Assembly: GCF_000003605.2 (NCBI RefSeq)
Contig: NW_003145285.1
Location: 163,546 to 189,016 of the forward strand
Source of the DNA: Saccoglossus kowalevskii
Taxonomy: Eukaryota; Hemichordata; Enteropneusta; Harrimaniidae
Direction: 5' to 3'
DNA length: 25,471 nt
Shown here in pieces: positions 1-8,104 of this stretch (position 1 is the first letter of the stretch; the number at the start of each line of letters is the position of its first letter). A model generated the notes under the pieces. The model was not told the DNA's origin. It did not search any database and was given only the letters and a program-made list of their open reading frames with translations. Both the position numbers and the translations under genes were made by a program.

Positions 1-774
1 TCAGTCTCGTATTTGATTTCACATGTTTGGTTCGATCTTGTTTATGGTGGACATTATTGCTACGCGTATGTATTATTACCAATTTTATATGGCCGTGTGA
101 TCCACCGTATTTTTTTCAACGGTCGTTCTATAAATTTTTGATTGTATTTATTCTTATTTTAACATCATAAAAACAAAATTGACACACTTGTACATGAAAC
201 AGTAGGTAATGAACTGTAAATGCGGGCGGTTGCTCTGCCAGGCGAGCGAGCGAGCGAGCGATTGCGCGAGCGGATACTTCCGGATTTGCGCGGTCGAAAA
301 AAAGCGGAAATTGCGCGGTCGAATTAAACAAAGCGAGCGAAAAAAAAGCGATCGAAATCCGGAAGCGGGCGGGAGGCTGGGCGAAATGAGTACTGTACAT
401 GTAGCTCATGTCTATGATACAACCTGAGACTTTCTCATTGGCAATGACTTGTTTTCTGTTATTTTTTTTTATTTTGAACCAAAAGGGACATCATTCTTCC
501 GTGGATACATATCTTGATGATCAAAATCTTTGTGAATGTATGAACAAAATTATGCAAATTTATTTTGTGAATGGGTGACAAATGTAGAATTTGGCATTCA
601 AAGAGTAAAAAGGAAAAAAAAAATGTGAATATGAAACAAAGTGTAACATTGTGTAATAAAAATCATTCAAATAGTAGTATGCCATAAAATGTAAGGTGGG
701 GTGTCATAAAATAATTCCAAGGCAGATATAATGATTTCATTTTAATTAATGAGATGTATACTTTGTACTTTCAG
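1..774. other. Intron of IPO9 (left edge of window)
   Basis: No coding exon recognised. The stretch is AT-rich except for a CpG-rich patch at about 205-400, listed separately. A 17-base word at 665-681 (ATTCAAATAGTAGTATG) recurs exactly at 1690-1706 in the next intron, both times preceded by A-rich sequence. This suggests two copies of an old dispersed element. Confidence 0.6.
205..400. promoter_or_regulatory. CpG-rich patch with a GAGC run and inverted ETS-type sites
   Basis: In otherwise AT-rich sequence this block has many CpG dinucleotides, a (GAGC)n run at 242-260, two copies of GCGCGGTCGAA (285-300 and 313-323) and a perfect 11-bp inverted repeat, CTTCCGGATTT at 277-287 and AAATCCGGAAG at 355-365. 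Each arm contains the ETS-family core (C)CGGAAG, common in animal promoters. It could be an intronic regulatory element or internal promoter, or simply the end of a repeat. The two short ORFs across it are not convincing. Confidence 0.3.
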
Positions 775-902
775 CTCCAGATCAGTGGACTACAATACAA
801 ATACATGTAAAGATGTTTAAACTATTGGTGAATGAGTTGTCCAATGCCGTAGAAACTAATATGTCAAGACAGGCGTCAGCAGGTGGTGAAGACTTGGATG
901 AA
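775..902 (+). CDS. IPO9: IPO9 exon (fourth from the end)
   Basis: The acceptor follows a pyrimidine-rich stretch ending in TTTCAG (AG at 773-774); the donor is GAA|GTGAGT. Two bases complete a codon begun in the exon left of the window. It encodes 42 residues, starting PDQWTTIQIH and containing KLLVNELSNAVE, the last helical repeat before the acidic segment. Confidence 0.9.
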
Positions 903-3300
903 GTGAGTCTGCACTCTGGACAGTGTTGCTGTAGCTTTAAAGTTGTAGTCATTGTATGAATGTATGTGAAATATCACTTCAAAAACGAAGCTAAAAACAT
1001 ACCATGTGTTAAAATGATGGTTTGCCGATTCGTAAAAGTAAAGATCCTGTCCTGACCTTTCAACACCATTTCATTTTGAGAGTACAAGGCAAAGATACAA
1101 CCTTCAAGTTTGGACAAAGCCTCAATTCATGTTGTCGATTTCCAGTTACCCATCCACAACCTCAAAATGTTGGGGTGCATATACATGTAATTGTCAGGGA
1201 ATTATGCCTCACAGAAATGAATGCAACTTTAAAGATGAATGTGTTTTAACTTAAATAGAAGCGACTTCCTCATGGCATTGAGCCTCTTTCTTTTGTGGTG
1301 ACAATTGATAACATGCAGTAGTTGGCGGTACCCTTGAACTGTCTGTCTAGGGAAAATCAAAAATTTGTCGGTCATATCCATTCGTTATGATGCTTTACCA
1401 TGTTGTGTGTTGTTAGGCCAGACTAAAAAAAAAATTCCTTGTTCATCAGATCCGCTCACACCTGCCAAATTTGTGCAAAAATCACTTGATGTTGGTGGCA
1501 ATGGTGGGACTTAGGGAGTTGTGTGTTTTCCAACCGCATTCATTGCCATTGTTCGCCGCTGTTGTGATCATCTGCTTCAATGTATGCAATATGAGTATGA
1601 AAATTTAAAATTGGCAAAAAAAAGAAAAAAAGAAATTCACTTGCAAGGATATTGGACAAAACAACACAAGTAAAACATTGCATAATGAAATTCAAATAGT
1701 AGTATGATAATCTGCTTCAATGTTTGCAATATTTGCTTGCACTTCAATGTTATACAATAAAAATCTAATTGTTTTGAAGATTTTTTTTGGATCTAATGGC
1801 AATGTACAAAGGACAGTGTAGACTACTGGTAATTTTTCTGCATGGCAACATACATGGAACTGTGTTAATTGATTTTAGAGTCAATAGAATAATTTCAACA
1901 TTGTTAACTCTGTTAACAGGATGAAGGATGGGATGACTGTGAAGAAGACGATGGAGATGATGAGACTGAAGGCCAAACGTTAGAAAGTATGTTGGGAATG
2001 TTTGCTCCAGCCACAGATTTTCCAGGTAACCAGCTTATCTGCTCTATTCCATACATGGCCTAGCTATTCTGTGGTCCGCAACGCTGTGCACTATATATTA
2101 ACCAGTATAGGCCAGATTGGTGTAGGCAAACAAATCAGTTGAATTACGCTCGCTTGTCATGAAATCTACAAATGAAAATAAATAATTGACCAATGGAGCC
2201 GGTTATCTTTTGATTCAATCTTGACTCAGTATAAGTGTACATCTCTCGTGTTTCTATCCAGGTTATGATTTTGAATGTGACGATGATGAGGAAGATGACC
2301 CTGATGCTCTCAACGACCCGATTTATCGAATGGATATGCAGGTAATGGGAAGTAACAACAGGTTCATAGTGCCACCAACAGGTTCATAGTGCCACCAACA
2401 GGTTCATAGTGCCACCAACAGGTTCATAGTGCCACCAACAGGTTCATAGTGCCACCAACAGGTTCATAACACCACCAACAGGTTCATAACACCACCAACA
2501 GGTTCATAGTGCCACCAACAGGTTCATAACACCACCAACAGGTTCATAGTGCCACCAACAGGTTCATAACACCACCAACAGGTTTATAACACCACCAACA
2601 GGTTTATAACACCACCAACAGGTTCATAGTGCCAACAGGTTCATAGTGCCACCAACAGGTTCATAGCGCCACCAATAGGTTCATAGCGCCACCAATAGGT
2701 TCATAGCGCCACCAATAGGTTCATAGTGCCACCAACAGGTTCATACCGCCACCAACAGGTTCATAGCGCCACCAACAGGTTCATAGCGCCACCAACAGGT
2801 TCATAGCGCCACCAACAGGTTCATAGCGCCACAAACAGGTTCATAGCGCCACAAACAGGTTCATAGCGCCACAAACGGGTTCATAGCGCCACAAACGGGT
2901 TCATAGCGCCACCAACGGGTTCATAGCGCCATAAACGGGTTCATAGCGCCACAAACGGGTTCATAGCGCCACAAACGGGTTCATAGCGCCAGCAACAGGT
3001 TCATACCGTCACCAACAGGTTCATACCGCCACCAACAGGTTCATAGCGCCACAAACAGGTTCATATTGCCACCAACATTAGGTCAACACGTAGTCATACA
3101 TGTATGTTGGCTTATTTGCTTATCTGGCTTGGCTTGCATATGGATGCTAACACAGATTATTCTTTTAATTCTTTTGGTAGGCTTATTTAACGGAGTATTT
3201 TCAGCGGCTTTCACAGCAGGACTGCTATAGAGTTGTCTTCATACCTAATTTAAATGACAATGAGAAACATGCGCTGATTGCGGCTGGTATCCCAACATGA
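775..3300 (+). CDS. IPO9: Importin-9, C-terminal part (last four exons; gene continues left of the window)
   Basis: Importin-9 is a karyopherin-beta nuclear import receptor; known cargoes include histones H2A-H2B and ribosomal proteins. Four exons join in frame: 775-902, 1920-2025, 2262-2341 and 3181-3300, with AG/GT boundaries and phases 2-0, 0-1, 1-0 and 0-stop. They give the last 143 whole residues. Diagnostic stretches remembered from vertebrate IPO9 are present: KLLVNELSNAVE (family KLLINELSNVME), EEDDPDALNDPIY (family EEDDPDALKDPLY), QAYLTEYFQRLSQQ (family QAYLTDFLCQFAQQ) and LNDNEKHAL near the end. Between the first two lies an acidic loop rich in D and E, as expected in this protein. 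It ends at TGA 3298-3300 after AAGIPT, close to the vertebrate C-terminus. Earlier exons are outside the window. Alignment was by eye. Confidence 0.93.
903..1919. other. IPO9 intron without visible genes
   Basis: GTGAGT donor to TTAACAG acceptor. It contains A-runs around 1617-1640, two related passages with ATCTGCTTCAATGT at about 1570 and 1711, and the second copy of the 17-base word shared with the preceding intron. The 75-codon ORF at 1022 has no recognisable features. Confidence 0.6.
1920..2025 (+). CDS. IPO9: IPO9 exon encoding the acidic loop
   Basis: The acceptor is TTAACAG (AG 1918-1919) and the donor is CCAG|GTAACC. The exon starts in phase 0 and leaves one base for the next. It reads DEGWDDCEEDDGDDE and then LESMLGMFAP, matching the E/D-rich segment followed by a short hydrophobic stretch in vertebrate importin-9. 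Confidence 0.88.
2262..2341 (+). CDS. IPO9: IPO9 exon with the EEDDPDAL motif
   Basis: The acceptor is CTATCCAG and the donor is CAG|GTAATG. Two bases complete a glycine codon, then 26 codons follow. The reading contains DDDEEDDPDALNDPIYRMD, almost identical to the remembered vertebrate sequence. The donor lies 19 bases before the minisatellite starts. Confidence 0.92.
2361..3077. repeat. 20-bp minisatellite, 36 tandem units, in the last IPO9 intron
   Basis: The unit is GGTTCATAGYGCCACCAACA. Units 1-13 run without a break from 2361 to 2620; unit 14 is shortened to 17 bp (2621-2637); 22 more units run from 2638 and the last is interrupted by TTAGG. Variants are grouped by position: GTGCC and ACACC in the left third, GCGCC with AATAGG in the middle, GCGCCACAAACGGG further right, and CCGCC near the end. 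The array fills about 717 of 839 intron bases (2342-3180). The unit length is not a multiple of three, so it is non-coding. Confidence 0.98.
3181..3300 (+). CDS. IPO9: IPO9 terminal coding exon
   Basis: The acceptor is TTTTGGTAG. Thirty-nine codons and TGA follow. The reading AYLTEYFQRLSQQDCY, then NLNDNEKHALIAAG, fits the conserved importin-9 C-terminus, which in vertebrates ends shortly after LNDNERRVL. Confidence 0.92.
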   Translation, partial: AYLTEYFQRLSQQDCYRVVFIPNLNDNEKHALIAAGIPT

Positions 3301-4187
3301 TGAGTCCTTTGATGGGAGAACTGATGTTTCCATGACGGCCAAGTTGCACAATTGGTGACAGAACAATCGAGAACAGAACACCAAGTCATATTCATCTCCG
3401 TGGAATGGTTTCATGTCTATTTATTTAATAGTTTACCAGTTTTGCCCAATTTAAAGTAAAACGCTGGTTACTTGAAATGTGCAGTCAAGTTTACCCGTGG
3501 AATACATTCCTTGGACGAGGTGCTATTCGCTTGCATAATTGTAAATGATTAGGATAAAGGATTTTGTATATATTTTGTAAAATTATCTCATGTTATTGTC
3601 ATGTACCTTTCTATATGCGATGAGATGCTGATTAATTTAAATGAAGCTGCACGAGAGATAGTGATCATACCCTGTAACCTATAAATTCCATGCTTGTCAA
3701 GAGATCTAGCAAAGTTCCAGGAATTGGGTCTTGGTTGAAAAAGTCTATTAGTGAAAACAATTGTAGCACAAACGTGATTGATTTTTGTCATCAACTCCAT
3801 CTTGATGTAAAGGTTACTTGACTGCTTCACAGAACACTGATGTTGTAGTATTTAAACTTGAAGGCTCGTTTGCCAGGGGACTTAAACCATGGCGAAAAGC
3901 AAATTTGTGATCACTTGCTGTCAGGTTTCATTTACATGACAGTGAATAAGTAGTTTGTTTTTATAATTAGTGCAGGGTAGCATTATTCTGAGAAACGATA
4001 CACGTCACATTCTGAGCTGCATTATTCTGAAAACCTGTGCCATGCAGTGTTTATTACATTGCTGAACAGTTCGGGGAATCAATGCAACATCGCATTGCTT
4101 CTAAGAATCTGTGTAGTGTAGCATTACTGCATTATTTTAGTCATTAGTGAAGACCCATTAAGGAAAGAGAGATGTACGAAGAGATTG

Positions 4188-4193
4188 AATAAA
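4188..4193 (+). terminator. Candidate poly(A) signal AATAAA for IPO9
   Basis: First canonical AATAAA on the coding strand found after the IPO9 stop, about 890 bases downstream. Its use cannot be shown from sequence alone. Confidence 0.4.
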
Positions 4194-4401
4194 CATGTGT
4201 GCTAAGAAATTGTATTCTGTTGCAACAAACTACGTGTCCTGAATTATGTTATCATCCACACATGATCATCTTCAGCCTATGGAAACGAGCTGTACAACTA
4301 CATTCACTCTTGCATGTTGGCCATACTGAATAGAATGAAAAGTATATTTTAATTTGAGACTAGCCTAGGTAGTAAGTAGTATGTGATGGGTATGGTTTTA
4401 C

Positions 4402-4407
4402 AATAAA
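4402..4407 (+). terminator. Second candidate poly(A) signal AATAAA
   Basis: The context is TACAATAAACATG, and a T-rich stretch (TTTTACTTTTTTCC) begins about 20 bases downstream, as expected for a downstream element. This makes it the best supported of the three candidates. Confidence 0.42.
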
Positions 4408-4592
4408 CATGTATTGCCAAAATATTTTACTTTTTTCCTTCTAATCACTTGCAACCAACAAATTAAAAAAATCAAAATTGCATTATTTTTATACTGTTAT
4501 TACAAAGAAACTAAGAATATCTGCATTGGTCTGGAGTGAGTTTCAAAACAAATAGTTTTGTACTGAATAATCTGCAGTGATAGGGACCTTCC

Positions 4593-4598
4593 AATAAA
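4593..4598 (+). terminator. Third candidate poly(A) signal AATAAA
   Basis: CCAATAAAGCC followed by ATTATTTTTTAAA. It may be an alternative distal site for IPO9. Confidence 0.3.
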
Positions 4599-4610
4599 GC
4601 CAATTATTTT

Positions 4611-7285
4611 TTAAATATACAAGATGTATTTTTAGTTCAGATTTTTAATGTAGCACCACATTTCCAATGCAATTGAGTTGCAGGTTTTACTTATCAATGA
4701 ACGTATTTAGTGAAGACGTGGCTACAGATCGTATGTATGTATGATCAGTAGCAAACTCACTGACCCCCTGAAGTTTGTACGATTAACCAAAAATACTAGA
4801 AAAATATTTTCTGGACTACCGGCAAGTGTCTTTGGTTTAACGAGATACTGAAGTTAAATTTTAAAGAACCTCTAAAATTACCTGCACATGGCCTTGAGTG
4901 ATTACATTGAAAATTTGATTTAGTGATTAGATTTGTTGCCATGCCAACTGATTTTATCATTTCTTATGGTGGTAAGTGTTCTGCATATAATACAAAGGAA
5001 CACAACTTTTTTTTTACCAAAATGTTGGTGCAACATTTTTCCTATATTTTTTTAAGATTTTGATATAATTTTAGAACAAATAGATATCTTTTTCTATTAG
5101 TTACAGGTCTTGTCAAAATTTATAAACAAATCCAATGGGTTTAATTTTGTGAATTGTGTCTAAGAGTTAACATCTCAAAATGGCTACGATATATTTCATT
5201 TGGAAATGACATGACACCGAGATTTCAATTTACCAATCAAATCAATGCAGAAACATGTGTCTTGGTTTACTCTGAACTGAATATTCATTATTATTGTAAA
5301 CTAGGTATTGCAAGGGAGAAAAAAAATGCACGTCATGCTCTTCCAGCCCAACAATTGATTTTGAATGTTCAACCCCTAATCATCTACTAGGGTAGATTTA
5401 GTATCGGTTTTTCAAACCAGACTTGCAGTTGACCTGTATATACTTTGCAAACACAGAAGCCAAAATTTAATTGTGACCATTTATCCTTGGCAGATTTCAC
5501 GATTCACTTCTTAAATGCACATTACATGGTGAAATATAGAAATCAACAAGTTGCTATCATTTTCTTCGAACGAGCTTAGTGCAACGAAGACTGGATCAGA
5601 CAAGTTACTGTATGTTATCTGTTTCAAAAAACACTGCACAAATATTTAGACATTACATTTTCATTCACTTGTCCCAAAATTATGTTATCAACGTTGGGAT
5701 AAGACATTTTGGAAATGTCTGTGAATCCCGGTAAATCAGTGTCATGCCACCATTGTTCTCTGATCACCCCCAGACCTTCACATTTATGATATGGCAACAG
5801 ATAAGTGGTGCCAGCTCCTTAGCACGCCCAATCAAAAGACCCAATTTAACTGCAGCTTTTCCCTAACACTATCACACACTGGCTCGTGGGTTATGAATGG
5901 CTGGCATTAGTAAAACCGTGTGATTCGGACGATGGCTAGTGATGTTAAATTTGCAGTAATAAAATAGAACTTTAATGCTATTATGCTGGAAACTATAACA
6001 CTGTAGTACATTAAATTCAATGTTAACACTGGCAATGCATTGTAACAAGGTCGGCATAGCCTAATAACTAAAACTTAGAGTACACATTTCTTAAATCTGA
6101 AATATACTTTGACTACAATAGATTCTTCACTCATGGGGGAAAAAAGTCAACAACCAGATATCGATTAATGCATACCAAAGTTTTACGGTATAAAAACGAT
6201 GCATTTGAACCTTGGGTGACTGAATATATCCATCGTTGACAAAAAGTTCAGCTCAATTTCAACTTTTGGTGTTTTTAATACATAATTGTTAAAAGTGATA
6301 GAGTACTATGAATATATTACATGACAGACTGGTTTAACAAATAACTATCAGTCCCAAAGATATTAAAGTGAAAAGTTAGGATGTGATTACAACTATGAGC
6401 ACAATCCCTGGCAGTGTTCTTGGAATGTGATGTGCTCAGAGTTTAATGAAAACAATATTGCACAATGTATACTCAAAGTCTTAATAAAATATGACGAAAA
6501 TATATAAATATTGTCAGTTAACTTGAACACAAAATACTGGCACAATGGTTCGGAGTATTACCCAATAAATGTCATCAAACTGTGGGTTGTACCACCCATA
6601 AAAAAAAATTGGTGCCTCCTTAAATGCGAAGTTCAAGCCCTGCTTTTATGCACACAATGTGCTAGCAGGTACCACCCATAAGTATAAGTGCAATTTTATA
6701 AATTAAATTAATGTATGGAGGTACAACTGAATCTTTTACAGAAATGGACTAATCCGTGATCATGTTCTATCAAATCTGTACATTCAATTCAAAAAAAATG
6801 CTTAATACAATTCTTTATCAACTATGTAGTCTTCTCTTACATAGATAGTCAGTGAACAGTAAAAAAAACTTCTTATTTTAACAAAACATATACTTAAATT
6901 AGAAAGACCAAAAGTAATACTTGATATAAAGATAACGTCATCAACATATTAAAAACTTGGAAGGTGCTCGAGAAAACTGGCATACCATGACCTCCCCACT
7001 CTATAGTCCCGTTTTTTTTTACTAGCTCCCCCCTTCCTATCTTTAAGATGACACGCTACATATATTCATCCTTATCTTACATTAATATCTGGATATAAAA
7101 CTTGGCAAAGATAAAGTGATGAACATTACTAAACAAAGTAACTTTCAAATGAGATTACTATTCCCCTTGTGCACGCACTACTTGGAATCCTTATCTCTGT
7201 CTGTAGTTTGTTTCGAAAAGGAAGGGGTTTTCACGATACAATTTCAAAACGCATATTGAGAAAATGGCGTATAATCATAACAGTA
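4611..7285. other. Intergenic stretch between two convergent genes
   Basis: AT-rich sequence without a supported gene. The ORFs here (78 codons at 5154, 61 codons at 5872) show no recognisable domain or splice context. ACCACCCATAA occurs twice, at about 6590 and 6670. A passage near 6970-7000 resembles one near 19378-19412 (AAACTGGCATACCATGACC against AAACTAGCATAGCATGACC), a trace of a dispersed repeat. Confidence 0.6.
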
Positions 7286-7488
7286 TACTGTAAAATACTT
7301 TATTTTCGCTTGGATTTAATTTTCACTGAAGGAATGATCAGTGAAATTAAAATCCAGCGAATATCCCATTTTTCCTATATTTTACATTCAACTCGTCAAA
7401 AATCTGTGAAAATACATTCCATACAAGACACCCAAAAAGTCTTTTCAGCGAAAATTTATTCCAGTGAAAATAAAAGTATTCTACAGTA
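7286..7488. mobile_element. Palindromic MITE-like element, copy 1 (203 bp)
   Basis: It starts TACTGTAAAATACTTTATTT and ends with the inverted form, AAAGTATTCTACAGTA. Internally it repeats TTTTCGCT / AGCGAAAA and TCCAGCGAAT motifs in both orientations. A second copy at 16523-16726 is collinear over the full length, including the middle words CTGTGAAAATACATTCCATAC and CACCAAAAA with small changes. It has no coding capacity, so it is a non-autonomous inverted-repeat element. The transposase family is unknown. Confidence 0.75.
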
Positions 7489-7529
7489 ACACCAGATTCT
7501 CTACATCTGCTTGAATAGACTGGGAAGAC

Positions 7530-7535
7530 TTTATT
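7530..7535 (-). terminator. Candidate poly(A) signal of the large minus-strand gene
   Basis: TTTATT on the + strand, AATAAA on the minus strand. It is the first canonical signal I find downstream of the stop at 8105. Other TTTATT words at 7455 and 7299 lie inside the MITE. Confidence 0.3.
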
Positions 7536-7645
7536 CCTGCTTACAATTTTAGGTGTGTTTCATTACTCAATAAATGTAAAGATTTTCAACAAAATTATCA
7601 CATGATTCAAAAGAACACAATACAAAACAGAAATCAAGACACATG

Positions 7646-7831
7646 TTAACACTTTGAGCACCAAAGTAAACGTTCGTCAACATTGACAATTTCAAACCCA
7701 CAAAATGTGAATCAAGGTCTGTAGCCAGTAGGAAATTAAGTCCAATTTCGTCCAAAATTGCCAAAAAAAATATAGAAGAACATATCAAAAGACAAAATGT
7801 TGCAAAAAAATTATGGTGCTCGAAGGGTTAA
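7646..7831. mobile_element. TTAA-flanked MITE with piggyBac-like ends (186 bp with flanks)
   Basis: Left end TTAA-CACTTTGAGCACCA; right end, read inverted, TTAA-CCCTTCGAGCACCA. The terminal inverted repeats match at 12 of 14 positions and both are bordered by TTAA. TTAA target duplication and CCCTT-type ends are characteristic of the piggyBac superfamily. The interior has no transposase. A matching right end (GAGCTCAAGGGTTAA) occurs at about 18916-18931, so a relative lies in intron 1. Confidence 0.65.
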
Positions 7832-8104
7832 GCATTTTCCAGATGCCCAGTATTCATGTGGTACCTGAAAACCCATACCCTTGCAATACAACATATTGCC
7901 CCCCCCCCCAATAAACATGCACCATCCAAGTTTCGATACAAAATGCTTCGAAACCAGCATGGTATCAACTGTACAAGTAGAATATTATGAAATTCGAGAC
8001 GCTGGTGATAAATATCAAAACTTACACATGATTAATATTTTCCTGAGTGTATAAATATAGTGGAACTGCGTGTGTAAACACCCGACATCCCTTCTGATTC
8101 ACAA

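Larger units (their letters stand above)
3301..4610 (+). other. IPO9: IPO9 3' untranslated region (extent inferred)
   Basis: It starts after the TGA at 3298-3300. No further IPO9 coding sequence is expected. Candidate AATAAA signals on the + strand lie at 4188, 4402 and 4593, so the 3' UTR is probably about 0.9-1.3 kb. A short direct repeat, GCATTATTCTGA, occurs at about 3979 and 4019. The 80-codon - strand ORF at 3588-3830 looks like chance. Confidence 0.5.
7489..8104 (-). other. 3' untranslated region of the large minus-strand gene (extent inferred)
   Basis: On the minus strand this follows the TAG at 8107-8105. A minus-strand AATAAA (TTTATT on +, 7530-7535) would give a 3' UTR of about 590 bases. 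It contains a TTAA-flanked MITE and a C-run at 7899-7909. The 73-codon minus ORF at 7567-7788 overlaps the MITE and is not supported as a gene. Confidence 0.4.

Noticed and set aside
128-427. Two overlapping ORFs (93 aa minus, 72 aa plus) over the CpG-rich patch
   Set aside because: They follow from the low stop density of GC-rich tandem sequence (GAGC run gives repeated ARSLARL/ASERASD). No family similarity.
2361-3077. Minisatellite considered as a CRISPR-like array
   Set aside because: Units are 20 bp directly adjacent with no unique spacers, and the setting is an animal intron.
7899-7909. C-run here and at 19398-19410
   Set aside because: Homopolymer runs that may be real or sequencing artefacts; no function can be argued beyond their place in dispersed repeats.
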